Assembly: GCF_027579695.1 (NCBI RefSeq)
Contig: NC_083579.1
Location: 72,463,371-72,527,370, forward strand
Origin: Neoarius graeffei
Taxonomy: Eukaryota; Chordata; Actinopteri; Siluriformes; Ariidae
Direction: 5' to 3'
DNA: 64,000 nt
Both the position numbers and the translations under genes were made by a program. Within the stretch, counting starts at the first letter, position 1. Every line of letters begins with the position of its first letter. The notes under the pieces are model-generated. The model saw only the letters and a list, made by a program, of their open reading frames with translations, had not been told where the DNA came from and searched no databases. Shown piece by piece: positions 9,651-20,825 of the stretch.

Positions 9651-10778
9651 GTTTTGTCAAGCCTTTTGTTAATAGTTTTTATTAGGTAAAGGAGTAGATC
9701 TAGAAGGTCCTCAGGCACAGAGTGTTTTGGTAAACTGGGATGTATGGATGTTGTCATCCCCCACTCACTTGCTCACTCAGGTTTGTTGACGGTGTACTGT
9801 CTGGCTGCTTTATGTCCCGGGGCTTCCTCATATCTGTGTTACCTTCTGGCTCTTCCCTTTTACTTATGCTGTCATAGTTAGTCTTGCCCAAGTCCCTGCT
9901 TGCATTCAGTGCAAAATGTATCCTGTTCCTACTCATCAGGTAACATTGGGCATACCTAACAACCTGTGCTTTCTCTCCCTCTTCTCCCCCTTCTCTCTAT
10001 CTGTCCCTCTGAGTTACATGTTGATCCTGAGACACCAGTAAGATGCTGACCTCTTCTGCTCCTCTGACCTGCCTGATCCATCCTGTTTCCACGATGTCTG
10101 GCTACAGTCTCATCACATTGCTCCTGTAGAGGATGGACCCATATAGACAGTTGAAAGTCACACTTGGAAGATGGCTCTGGACACTTCATCAGCTGTCCAT
10201 CACTAGTGATGATGACTACTTCATTAGGATGCACAGAAACAGACATGGGCTGCAAGGCCTGCACCAGAGCTCCTCTCCTAATGAAGCACCTTGCACAGTA
10301 AGGTAAGACAAATGATGTCGTGCCCCCATTGTGTTGTCTCTCTGGACCTCCAGACCTGATGCCAAGTGGTACACAAAAGTGCCACAGACCTGATGGGTAT
10401 AGAAGTTGCCCTGCAGTTACAACTGACTTGCCGGGTGATGCCATCCATTGGCCATTTGAGTGGCTCTTCCACATGCCATCTGATGCCATTGACCCTGTTG
10501 GATTCATCTGCCATATTGCATGAAAAGCACCCTGCTGCCAGAGCCTTATTGGTGATGTATTTAACCCATGGCTGGAACCCAGGCAAATGCTACCACTCTG
10601 GGTCAGAGCGGACTTGGGAGCGATGGTGATTAAGGAGTAACTCCAGTTTCCCCAATATTCAAGTCCTCCTGGACCTGAGACTCACCACCAGTTGCAGTTT
10701 AAAGTCATACCCAGGATGAAGAATGATCATCTAGTCTGGACTATAGTTGACTTGCTAACTTTAGGACTACAGTTGTCA
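9650..10778. repeat. Repeat-like region, no functional gene supported
   Basis: The segment includes GAGTTACATGTTGATCCTGAGA, GACAGTTGAAAGTCACACTTGG and CACCAGAGCTCCTCTCCTAATG, which I recall as parts of a dispersed fish repeat running into the TCAAGT repeat at 10778-11165. Open frames on both strands overlap at 9956-10629 and show no domain signature, so I do not call a gene. Confidence 0.35.
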
Positions 10779-11165
10779 TGACCAGTTTTGCACTCAAGTC
10801 TCCACCAATGAACAATAGATCACTTCAACAAAACAGACTTCATGTTGAAAGAATAATGATTTTCCTGGTTACACAGTTATACTTTGTGACTCTATAGGAC
10901 ACAGTTATAGAAGCAAATTATTTATAATCACGCTATCTGAAATCAACCAGATGAGGATGAGTTCCCTTTTGAGTCTGGTTCTTCTCGAGGTTTCTTCCTC
11001 ATGTCGTCTGAGGGAGTTTTTCCTTGCCACCGTCACCACAGGCTTGCTCATTGGGGATAGATTAGGGATAAAATTAGCTCATGTTTAAAGCCTTTAATTT
11101 TCTGTAAAGCTGCTTTGCAACAATGTTTGTTGTTAAAAGCACTATAGAAATAAACTTGACTTGAC
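10778..11165 (-). repeat. Dispersed fish repeat, same family as 880-1240
   Basis: Reverse-complement copy: AAACTTGACTTGA end at 11165, GCTGCTTTGCAACA, CTCATTGGGGATAGATTAGGG and GAGGTTTCTTCCTCATG. The order of blocks is the exact reverse of 5263-5560. Confidence 0.75.
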
Positions 11166-11376
11166 AACATCGCCAACTTCTGGGGAGTTTCCAAACTGCA
11201 GAAGAGAAAAGAAATCATATCGTAATAAAGTACATATTCATGATTACCTGTATATTAGCAATTTTGAAAGAATGGGGTTTCTTCTCGTACACTGGCCAAA
11301 TAGAAGATGTGTAAGAGGCTGGAGATTTGTTGTGTCATACTGCCCCCTTTGGTTCATTTACTTTTGCTCCTGACTG

Positions 11377-11415
11377 AGTTTTTGTACAGCTCTGCCTTGT
11401 GGTTATAACACTGTG
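11377..11415 (-). promoter_or_regulatory. V(D)J recombination signal, 23-bp spacer (TRBV copy 3)
   Basis: Heptamer CACAGTG at 11409-11415, 23-base spacer at 11386-11408, nonamer ACAAAAACT at 11377-11385. The spacer differs from the other copies by one base (CACAAGGC against CACAGGGC). Confidence 0.92.
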
Positions 11416-11876
11416 TTCACTCACAGCACAGAAATACACAGCGATGTCATTATAATCCACATCCTTCACTGTGAAGAAGCCTCTCTCAGGAACTGTTTTA
11501 TTGACTGAAAATTTACTCTGGTTGAACTTTCCAAAATCTGGAGTGCTATAGGTGGGACTGTACACTATGAGCTCCATGCTCTCTCCTTGATACTGACGGA
11601 ACCAGTACATCCGATTGTAATTTGAACCCTTTGTGTGTGAGCAGTTCATTGTGGCTGATTGGCCCAGTTTAGCCCAGAGCATACTGGGCTGAGAGACATC
11701 ATTTCCCCCTGCAACTCCTATAGACAAATAAGAAATTATGTATTGTCTTATTTTGGTTTATAGGAATATACAGCAGCTATATTATTCCACTGATCATCGT
11801 ATGGCTGCTTTGCAGAGTTAATTTAGTTACCTTGAATCCAGTAGAGTGACAGGAAAAAGATGAGAACGCTGATCAT
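11416..11876 (-). CDS. T-cell receptor beta variable segment (TRBV), copy 3
   Basis: The leader exon 11831-11876 encodes MISVLIFFLSLYWIQ, the intron is 113 bp, and the V exon is 11416-11717 (302 nt). The V domain is intact: NCSHTKGSNYN (CDR1 variant), MYWFRQYQ, and VPERGFFTVKD where the other copies have VAERG, then VYFCAVSE. The leader exon, intron and upstream flank are clearly more diverged from copies 1 and 2 than the V exon is. No stop or frameshift is seen, so it should be able to join and be expressed if the locus is intact. Confidence 0.86.
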
Positions 11877-12468
11877 CGTAGCTTTTGATAATGAGACGAC
11901 AGACTGAACTAAGACTTGGTAAGATTGTTTAGATTCTCATCAATGATGCATGATGTAATATCACATCCCCACCCACAGAGACGGTGCAAAAATACACCAT
12001 TCATACTGGTTACAAATCAATCCCTCAAGTCACACACGTGAAAATTATCATCTAAGGCAGATACATATGACCGACTGCATAGTGCGTTCCCATAAGTGAA
12101 AATAAGATGAATAGTGAAAATCCATATTGCTTTAAATTTTCAAGGACTGTTAAGAAAATGTTTGAAGTGATGATTGTGGTAGGTGTGTGATCAAAAGTTT
12201 GTCTGTGCTGAGAAATGAATGACAAACGTGTTCACTCATAATGGAGGTCTAATAAATGCATGACTGTATCATGTGAATTCAAATCAGCTCTAATAACGAC
12301 ATGGGATATTTTATGTATTGGATAATGGATGACCATAAATTGTTTCTTCTGAATGAGCAGTCCAATTCTTTTTCAAAGATGAATAAATCAAAAGTGCCCA
12401 AAGGTCACAAAAGTTTTTGAATTGCACAGTTTAGTTGATCCATCAATTCATCAATTTCCTCATGACTG

Positions 12469-12470
<2 letters not shown>

Positions 12471-12538
<68 letters not shown>
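12471..12538. repeat. (AT)n microsatellite
   Basis: Uninterrupted alternating AT for about 65 bases. Open frames across it (runs of Ile-Tyr) are artefacts of the dinucleotide repeat. Confidence 0.95.
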
Positions 12539-12540
<2 letters not shown>

Positions 12541-12543
<3 letters not shown>

Positions 12544-12655
12544 TATTTACCAGCTGGGAGGTCCGTGCCGTGAAATACCGTGGCCGAGGTCTTGAAAGGC
12601 TGAGGTCACAGTATTTCACCATACGGACCGACCTTAAGCTGGTAAATAATATATT
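12541..12655. repeat. Inverted repeat (hairpin) GGTCCGTGCCGTGAAATACC
   Basis: The left arm TTATTTACCAGCT...GGTCCGTGCCGTGAAATACC pairs with GGTATTTCACCATACGGACC-like sequence and AGCTGGTAAATAATA on the right, with a short central loop. This looks like the folded terminus of a MITE whose other end may be near 13140-13190 (GTAGGATACGGATC). It is absent from the inverted copy at 42.9 kb, so it inserted later. Confidence 0.6.
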
Positions 12656-13305
12656 TATTTTTTCTTTACCAAATTCTAACAGAAAACGAGAGCGCCCGAA
12701 AGGGAAAACTGAGCCAAAGCAAGCCACCATTTTGAATCCTCATTCACGGCTGTCATGCAAATGGATTCCCCCTTGGTATACAAGTGCACTTCCATGGCAG
12801 GAAAAAAACTACATTTTACCGCCTATGTAGTCCCCTATTTATACAAAATTGAGTCATTCAGGATTCAGACATGTTTTTGCTCGGCGTTAGCAACAGTTAC
12901 AGGTTTTTAGCTTTCTCCTGAAATGTTTTCTTTTATTTCTTCTTCCTCAGGGTAGTAAAACTCGCTTTCGCTGTGAAGACTGTCGTTATCGCTATCCATG
13001 CTGTAAAATTAATGCTATTCTCCTGAGAAATGTGAAAATAAATGTTGACAAAAATTGCTACTTTGTTTGTTGTTGTTGTTGTGAATAAGCGAGTCGCCAG
13101 AGGTCCGTATCCGGGGTCCATAACCGGGGTCCGTATCGTAGGATACGGATCTGCTCACCAGCCAATCAGAGCACAGGATTTGATGGAAACTGGACCGTGA
13201 AAAAAATAGAGCTTTATGTCACAGTTTTGAATCTCCATGTCCTGGATGTAGTTCATATGAAAAATATGAGTGGTGTATTTCCCAGTAAAACACTTGTGTC
13301 CATGT

Positions 13306-13680
13306 AATCCATCCATTATCTGTAGCTGCTTATCTTGTTCTACAGGGTCACAGGCAAGCTGGAGCCTATCCCAGCTGACTACGGGTGAGAGGCGGGGTAC
13401 ACCCTGGACAAGTCGCCAGGTCATCACAGGGCTGACACACAGAGACAAACAACCATTCACACTCACATTCACACCTACGGTCAATTTAGAGTCACCAGTT
13501 AACCTAACCTGCATGTTTTTGGACTGTGGGGGAAACCGGAGCACCCGGAGGAAACCCACGCAGACACGGGGAGAACATGCAAACTCCACACAGAAAGGCT
13601 TTCGCCGGCCGCTGGGCTCCAACCCAGAACCTTCTTGTTGTGAGGCGACAGTGCTAACCACTACACCTCCGTGCTGCCGC
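13306..13680 (-). repeat. tRNA-derived SINE, minus strand
   Basis: Full length with a CCATCC-type tail on the left and the head ending at GCTGCCGC. It is flanked by TGTCCATGTAAT on both sides (target duplication). The inverted composite element has a SINE at the same relative place (42481-42858). Confidence 0.9.
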
Positions 13681-14659
13681 TGTCCATGTAATATATAGTA
13701 TTATTTATTAAACTTAAATTCTGGGGAAAAACATTTAAGGATTTTTATTATCCCCCAACCAAACTAAGTTTGGTGGGGCATATAGAAAAAGGTTCCGTCC
13801 GGCTGTCCATCTGGTCACATTTTCGTTTCCGGGCCGTAGCTTTAAAACTACTGAAGATATCTTCATGGAACTTTGTATACATATCAAGCAACATGTGAAC
13901 TGGTGCCTTTTGCTATTCTGGATTTCTGGAAAAAAAAGTATTTTTCAAATGTTTACATAAAAAAAAAATATTTCTAAAAGCAATGTTGTTTCCGGAGCAT
14001 ATATCCAAAACTATTCATGATACAGTTTTGAAACTTGATATACATGTTAACAAGGTGATTCAGATGTACCTTTACATACTAAGAAATGTGAGAAATTTTA
14101 ATTTTTCATGTTTCCATCGAAACAATTTTAGATTTAGTCTCCCAGGTTAGTCTTAGGGGTAGGTTTTGTTTCCGGAGCAGAACTTGAAAACTATGAGTGG
14201 TATGGTCTTGAAAGTTGGTATATGTGTTGATCAAGTAATGTATATGTCCCTTTTGATACTAAGAAATGTGCAAAATTTTAATTGTTCATGTTTCCATGGA
14301 AACAATTTCAGATGTAGTCTCTCAGGTTAGTCTTAGGGGTAGGTTTGGTTTCCAGAGCAGAACTTGAAAACTTTGAGTGGTAAAGGTCTTGAAAGTTGGT
14401 ATATGTGTTGATTAAGTAATGTATATGTGCCTTTTGATACTAAGAAAGGTGAGACATTTTAATTTTTAGCTCACCTGGACCAAAGGTCCGGTGGGTTTAT
14501 GCCATGGGCTGCTGAGGTCAGTGTAAAGAGGTCAGGTTGGTTTCCTGCAGCAGAACTTGAAAAATGTGATAAATAATATCTTGAAACTTGGTATAGAGTT
14601 GGTATATAGGGCGGGGGATATATAGATGACTCTGTCTTCTTGGTTTTTTTTTTTTCAAA

Positions 14660-15455
14660 ATGGCCAGATGGGGAGAGTTGGGATAGTTCTTGTTACAGGT
14701 TTTTTCTTGTGGTTTATAAATATGAAATTATTTAAAACTTGTTCGTTAAAATGTAGGCATGTACCTGCATGATTATTAAACTTATTTCATTCCTGCTTGA
14801 GAATGGAGCTGTTTTGTCTCCTCAGGTTTTGGGTAAACTGACATTTTTCTATCACTGTAACAGCATTGTTTGTTCATACAGTTCAAATGTCACAAGTTTT
14901 GCTAATCAATAAAAAATTAAACATTAATTTTTAATTAATGAATAAGCTAGGTATTTTATTTTTGTTCCATGTCTCCTCACTATGTCCCAAGTCTCCCAAC
15001 ATGTCTCATATCTCCCCTCAGTGTCTCATGTCTCCCTACAAAAAATAATGTCAGAAAAAGAAAATGTGAATCCTGAAGACCAGTATCTGTGACAAGCTGA
15101 GAAACTAATGCTGTGATAAGAAGGGTAGTAAATCCTCTCTAATGTAATATGAATGTGACACAACCTGCAGAGAATTTCACACCATCTACAAAAGCTGAAA
15201 ACTTGTCCCAAGATTCCCTGCTCTCCCCTACAGTATATCCACCCAAAGCCTGGTTGTCCCTACCAGGTGGTTCAGACTTGGACATAGAGACAGAATTTTC
15301 AACAAGATGATGATCCAAAAATTTGCCAATTTTTTTTTTTTTTGCAATGACCTTCTCAGTCTCTGGATTTGGACCCTAATTTACAACTGTGGTCTGAATC
15401 AAAGAGAATGTAAAGGAGCATAACAAGCTCTACATACGGGACTGGACGAAGAGCC
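14660..15455. other. Unassigned region with weak Tc1-like traces
   Basis: The interval has repeated GTCTC words around 14970-15030 (TGTCTCATATCTCC, GTCTCATGTCTCCC). At 15290-15400 it has fragments such as CAACAAGATGATGATCCAAA and TTTGGACCCTAATTTACAAC that recall a very decayed Tc1 transposase. No usable frame exists. Confidence 0.35.
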
Positions 15456-15575
15456 TCTACAAGTTCAAGTTCAAGTCAACTTTATTGTCAATAATGCCAT
15501 ATGTGCAGGTCATACAGAGAATTGAAATTGTGTTTCCCTCTTATCTGCAGTGCAAACAGTAATAAACATGAAATA

Positions 15576-17181
15576 CAACCCCGATTCCAAAAAAGTTGGG
15601 ACAAAGTACAAATTGTAAATAAAAATGGAATGCAATCATTTACAAATCTCAAAAACTGATATTGTATTCACAATAGAACATAGACAACATATCAAATGTC
15701 GAAAGTGAGACATTTTGAAATTTCATGCCAAATATTGGCTCATTTGAAATTTCATGACAGCAACACATCTCAAAAAAGTTGGGACAGGGGCAATAAGAGG
15801 CTGGAAAAGTTAAAGGCACAGAAAAGGAACAGCTGGAGGACCAAATTGCAACTCATTAGGTCAATTGGCAATAGGTCATTAACATGGCTGGGTATAAAAA
15901 GAGCATCTTGGAGTGGCAGCGGCTCTCAGAAGTAAAGATGGGAAGAGGATCACCAATCCCCCTAATTCTGCGCCCACAAATAGTGGAGCAATATCAGAAA
16001 GGAGTTTGACAGTGTAAAATTGCAAAGAGTTTGAACATATCATCATCTACAGTGCATAATATCATCAAAAGATTCAGAGAATCTGGAAGAATCTCTGTGC
16101 GTAAGGGTCAAGGCCGGAAAACCATACTGGGTGCCCGTGATCTTCGGGCCCTTAGACGGCACTGCATCACATACAGGCATGCTTCTGTATTGGAAATCAC
16201 AAAATGGGCTCAGGAATATTTCCAGAAAACATTATCTGTGAACACAATTCACCGTGCCATCCGCCATTGCCAGCTAAAACTCTATAGTTCAAAGAAGAAG
16301 CCGTATCTAAACATGATCCAGAAGCGCAGACGTCTTCTCTGGGCCGAGGCTCATTTAAAATGGACTGTGGCAAAGTGGAAAACTGTTCTGTGGTCAGACG
16401 AATCAAAATTTGAAGTTCTTTATGGAAATCAGGGACGCCGTGTCATTCGGACTAAAGAGGAGAAGGATGACCCAAGTTGTTATCAGCGCTCAGTTCAGAA
16501 GCCTGCATCTCTGATGGTATGGGGTTGCATTAGTGTGTGTGGCATGGGCAGCTTACACATCTGGAAAGACACCATCAATGCTGAAAGGTATATCCAGGTT
16601 CTAGAGCAACATATGCTCCCATCCAGACGACGTCTCTTTCAGGGAAGACCTTGCATTTTCCAACATGACAATGCCAAACCACATACTGCATCAATTACAG
16701 CATCATGGCTGCGTAGAAGAAGGGTCCGGGTACTGAACTGGCCAGCCTTCAGTCCAGATCTTTCACCCATAGAAAACATTTGGTGCATCATAAAACGGAA
16801 GATACGACAAAAAAAGACCTAAGACAGTTGAGCAACTAGAATCCTACATTAGACAAGAATGGGTTAACATTCCTATCCCTAAACTTGAGCAACTTGTCTC
16901 CTCAGTCCCCAGACGTTTACAGACTGTTGTAAAGAGAAAAGGGGATGTCTCACAGTGGTAAACATGGCCTTGTCCCAACTTTTTTGAGATGTGTTGTTGT
17001 CATGAAATTTAAAATCACCTAATTTTTCTCTGTAAATGATACATTTTCTCAGTTTAAACATTTGATATGTCATCTATGTTCTATTCTGAATAAAATATGG
17101 AATTTTGAAACTTCCACATCATTGCATTCTGTTTTTATTTACAATTTGTACTTTGTCCCAACTTTTTTGGAATTGGGGTTG
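15576..17181 (+). mobile_element. Tc1/mariner element inside the LINE
   Basis: The terminal inverted repeats begin CAACCCCGATTCCAAAAAAG on the left, and the right end mirrors them (TTTTTTGGAATTGGGGTTG). The left flank ends in the expected TA; the right flank reads TG, probably a mutated TA. The subterminal AATTGTAAATAAAAATGGAA is also mirrored. The element splits the LINE's 3' region, so it is younger than the LINE. Confidence 0.9.
15938..16961 (+). pseudogene. Tc1-family transposase, broken
   Basis: The start ATG at 15938 gives MGRGSPIPLILRPQIVEQYQ. A TGA at 16007-16009 interrupts the N-terminal helix-turn-helix. A long open stretch follows with [12 protein letters not shown], the DDE catalytic region ([11 protein letters not shown], then [12 protein letters not shown], then [12 protein letters not shown]) and so D, D and E of a DD34E enzyme. 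One extra A in the run at about 16811-16817 shifts the frame before the last 45 or so residues, which end at TAA 16959-16961. Two lesions make it inactive; length and motifs are otherwise normal for about 340 residues. Confidence 0.9.
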
Positions 17182-17229
17182 TGTAAAATATAGGTACAAT
17201 ATATAAGCTATAAAAAGGAAAAAAGGGGG

Positions 17230-17267
17230 GGAGGGGAAAAAACGGGGGGGGGGGGGGGGGGGGGGTG
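17230..17267. repeat. G-rich homopolymer tract
   Basis: A run of mostly G (about 25 consecutive) within the LINE 3' region next to the Tc1 right end. It is prone to length change and to assembly error. Confidence 0.85.
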
Positions 17268-17774
17268 TTACACACACAAGCTAAAGCTATCTAAGAAAAG
17301 ACAGTGGCAATCCAGAAAGTGCAAATGTGGCAGTGTGAACAGAATTAATGGTATAAATTTAAATGTGACGAATGACAATATAAACAAGAATGAACAATGT
17401 AAACAGGAACAGCAGTCTGACAGTATAGTAATTATCAGTATAACTATAAATAAATAAATAAATAAATGGCAGTATGAGCAGAATTTTCAGTGTAAGTATA
17501 AATATGGCAGATATGACAGAATAAACAGTGTAGCAGTGAAGTCTATCAAAGATTAAAGATGTATAAAGTGTAAACAGTGTTGTAAACAGTTTTTATATAG
17601 TGCAATTAACTATTAAAAAAAGGAAGTATGAGCAGAATTTTCAGTGTAAGTATAAATATGGCAGATATGTGAAAAGTGTAAACAGTGTTCTAAACAGTTT
17701 CTATATAGTGCAATTAACAAAAAAAAGTGTAGACAGTATTGTAAACAGTTTTAACATAGTGCAATTGAATTCTG

Positions 17775-19412
17775 TTACAGTTCGTTAAAGTGGCTGGTGA
17801 CATTTGGTTTGTGTATTAAGGGAAGGGGGTACTGGCCTGGGAGGGAGTTCAGCATCCTGACGGCTTGGTGGATGAAGCTGTCTCTCAGTCTGCTGGTTCT
17901 CGCCCGAAGGCTTCTCATTCTCCTCCCAGAAGGCAGGAGGCTGAAGAAGTGGTGGTTGGGATGGGTGGAGTCGCTCACAATGCTGAGTGCTCTGCGGGCC
18001 AGGCGTGTGTTGTAAATATCATGAAGGGAGGGTAGGGGGACACCGATGATCTTCTCAGCTGCCCTCACTATGCGCTGCAGGGTTTTCCGGCAGGATGCAG
18101 TACAGCCGCCATACCACACAGTGATGCAGCTGGTCAGGATGCTCTCGATGGTTCCACGGTAGAAGGTCTGCATGATAGGGGCTGGTGCTCTAGCTCTTTT
18201 CAGTCTGCGGAGGAAGTAGAGGCGCTGCTGAGCTTTCCTAGCCAGCGATGCGGTGTTGCTGCTCCAGGAGAGATCCTCGGTGAGGTACACACCCAGGAAC
18301 TTGGTGCTGCTCACTCTTTCCACAGCGGCACCATTGATGGTCAGTGGAGGATGCTAGGTGGAGGCTCTCCGGAAGTCAACAACCATTTCCTTCGTCTTCT
18401 CCACATTAAGAGAGAGATTGTTGTCTCTGCACCACGCGGCCAGTTGGCTCACCTCGTCCCTGTAGTATGACTCATCATTGTTGTTAATGAGTCCCACCAC
18501 AGTCGTGTCATCCGCAAACTTGATGAAGAGGTTGCTGTTGTGTGTTGGTGTGCAGTTGTGGGTCAGCAGGGTGAAGAGAAGGGGGGTGAGCACACATCCT
18601 TGGGGGGCCCCTGTGTTCAGAATGATGGTGCTGGATGTGTTGCTGCCAACACGGACTGCCTGTGGTCTTCCAGTCAGGAAGTCCAGCAACCAGTTGCAGA
18701 GGGAGGTGTTTAGTCCTAGACAGTCCAGTTTCTGTATCAGCTGCTGGGGGATGATTGTGTTAAATGCTGAACTAAAGTCTAAGAACAGCATCCGCATGTA
18801 AGAGTCCTTAGTGTCCAGGTGAGTGAGAGCTGAGTGGCGAGCGGTGGAGATTGCATCATCAGTGGACCGATTGGCCCGATATGCAAATTGGTACGGGTCT
18901 ATGGAGGGCGGGAGGATGGATTTGATGTGCTGCATGACTAACCACTCGAAGCACTTCATAATGATGGGGGTCAGTGCCACAGGGCGGTAGTCGTTGAAGC
19001 AGGATGGAGAGGCCTTCTTTGGAACAGGGATGATGGTGGTGCTCTTGAAGCAGGTGGGAACAACAGCTTGGCTCAGGGAGGTGTTGAAGATGTCTGTGAG
19101 CACTTCTGTGAGCTCCTTTGCACAGTCCTTTAGCACACAACCTGGAATGTTGTCAGGTCCTACAGCTTTGCGGGTGTTGATCCTGGAGAGGGATCTCCTC
19201 ACACTGGCTGGAGACAGGGACAGTACCTGGTCATCCAGAAGGGGTGGTGTTTTCTGTGCAGGCATGCTGTTGTTGGCTTCAAACCGTCCAAAGAAGTTAT
19301 TTAGACTGTTCAGCAGAGTGATATCCTTGTCACAGGTCTGTGGTTGAGGTTTATAGTCTGTGATGGTCTGTATCCCCTGCCACAGGCTCCTTGTGTCTCC
19401 CAGTGTCTCCAA
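17775..19412 (-). pseudogene. LINE reverse transcriptase (ORF2 C-terminal part)
   Basis: Read right to left the frame holds RT blocks: [55 protein letters not shown], and the catalytic FADDTTVVG with YxDD-type aspartates at about 18506-18511. Then come [15 protein letters not shown] and the thumb/C-terminal region (KFLGVYLTEDLSW, RRLKRARAP, GVPLPSLHDIY). A single in-frame TAG at 18354-18356 splits the frame; the rest is open to 17775. The element lacks its endonuclease half. It resembles Rex1/Babar LINEs, whose RT copies RNA at the nicked target. Confidence 0.85.
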
Positions 19413-19514
19413 CCTTGTTAGATACTACAAGATGATGCATAATCCTGGCACTCACTCCAAGGTAGATGTCGGAAAATATTATTTGTACGAGTGCAGAACA
19501 TTCTGGAAATAGTA

Positions 19515-20316
19515 TAGAGCGGCGGTTACAATTACCAACACCTTAACGATCTTTTGGGCATTGCAAAAATAGAAAAGATTTTCAATACATAAATTGCACA
19601 TGAATAATAACTCAAAATTCCACTGGAAAAAAAAAGAGTTGATTTCCGATTACTTAGTGTATCAGATCAGTGACACTGTTCCACAATTATTGATACCTTT
19701 GTCCACAGTTATCGACGCCGTTCCACAATTATCGATATCCAGATGATTATTTATATTAAAAAAAATCAGTATGTGGTATTAAGTTAACAAAACATAGTTT
19801 TTATTTAAAATTTGTTTTACATACTTATATTTAGTAGAAAATATCTTTTATATAAATATATGGATGTCGGTGTTTATGTAAATGAGGAAGTAATTCTAAT
19901 GTTTGCAAACAAATGAACTGATAATGTTTAACCTGCGTCAGAAAATCTTTTTGTTCCACTTTCTACCCGCTTTCTAAGTATTTTCGTAGATCACATTTTG
20001 TTAATTATTCGTTGTTTTTTGTACTAATTTCTAGTTTTGTAGTTTAACAATAAATATCAACAGGGAATCGACACTGTAACCACATGGAAATCCAAGTCAA
20101 AGGTCACATGTCATTCCTCGAACCAAAATATAAAATGTCTCCTGATATTGTAATATGTGGTAGATATTTACAGCAAACTGAATAGAAAAATCTGAATATT
20201 TCAAGATAAATAAAAATATTTCAATATTTTTAGACCAGAATTTAATTCTGGTCTAATTCTATTTATTGCAATCGGATTCCAAATACTCTATAAACATTCC
20301 ATTCTGTTATCAATTA

Positions 20317-20378
<62 letters not shown>

Positions 20379-20823
20379 CACAGCACTTTTGTTTTTTTTT
20401 AAAGTACTTCATCTTCTTCAACAATGTTACACAAAGATCGATCCATAACAGTTGTAAATGTCACTTAATTCCACAGGGTGTCGATAATGGTGGACACCAG
20501 TGAAAGTGATCACTATTATCGACACCTCACGTGACTCTCAAACGCGCGTTTAGATACAAAATGGCGGCTGTCAAATGAAAGAGTAAGAAACAAAGTAGGC
20601 TTTGACAAGGAGATCATGAAATATCGGTGAATTTGATCAGTAAAAACATGTCCACGTCTGGGTTTTCCTCAAATTGTTGATCGTGCTAAAAAATTCCATC
20701 TCAGGTAACGCGTTGCGTCATCAGACAACAAACTCAAAGGTTGTCAATCAAGATTGTTTTTATTGGTAAATCTGAAAAGCTGTTGATAATTATGGATTGT
20801 CGATAATTGTAGCCACCGCTCTA
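19515..20823. mobile_element. TA-flanked non-autonomous DNA transposon
   Basis: Inverted ends: TAGAGCGGCGGTTACAATTA on the left, and TAGAGCGGTGGCTACAATTA as the reverse complement of the right. If TA is the target duplication, the TIR starts GAGCGG. The interior repeats ACAATTATCGAT-type words and holds a long AT microsatellite (20318-20372). It also holds a GC-richer block near 20525-20600 with CACGTGACTCTCAAACGCGC. No transposase frame is recognisable. The superfamily is unknown. Confidence 0.6.
20318..20372. repeat. (AT)n microsatellite
   Basis: An AT dinucleotide run of about 55 bases in the middle of the TA-flanked element. Confidence 0.95.
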
Positions 20824-20825
20824 TT

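Larger units (their letters stand above)
12278..14660 (+). mobile_element. Composite repeat element, forward copy
   Basis: Its pieces recur inverted at 39690-43301. They include the block near 12278-12475 (AATTCAAATCAGCTC, GAATTGCACAGTTTAG), the block 13200-13306 (AAATATGAGTGGTGTATTTC) and the long block 13735-14660 (ATCTTCATGGAACTTTGTA, three diverged repeats of TTTCCGGAGCA...CATGTTTCCAT). No transposase is recognised. An AT microsatellite and a hairpin unit at 12471-13190 and a SINE at 13306-13680 interrupt it. CCAAAGGTCCGGTGGG near 14485 belongs to the same family. Confidence 0.6.
15459..19425 (-). mobile_element. 5'-truncated LINE (Rex1/Babar-like) with nested Tc1
   Basis: The 3' end lies at about 15459 (minus-strand tail reading AAAGTTGACTTGAACTTG). 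The 3' untranslated part continues on both sides of a Tc1 element inserted at 15576-17181, and the reverse-transcriptase frame occupies 17775-19412. Sequence upstream of about 19425 is unrelated, so the 5' part including the endonuclease is missing, as is usual after incomplete target-primed reverse transcription. CR1/L2-type LINEs of the Rex1/Babar group fit best. Confidence 0.75.

Noticed and set aside
9956-10629. Overlapping ORFs up to 183 codons on both strands
   Set aside because: No domain, no splice-supported structure, and the DNA resembles a dispersed fish repeat; overlapping long frames on both strands point to chance.
3924-11876. Calling the V segments immunoglobulin or TRAV genes
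   Set aside because: YWFRQ, ESMELIVY, FTVKD and CAVS fit fish TRBV best; a 23-bp spacer alone does not exclude TRAV or IGH, so some doubt is kept in the confidence.
12435-12830. ORF with Ile-Tyr repeats
   Set aside because: Product of the (AT)n microsatellite; the downstream part is the hairpin repeat.
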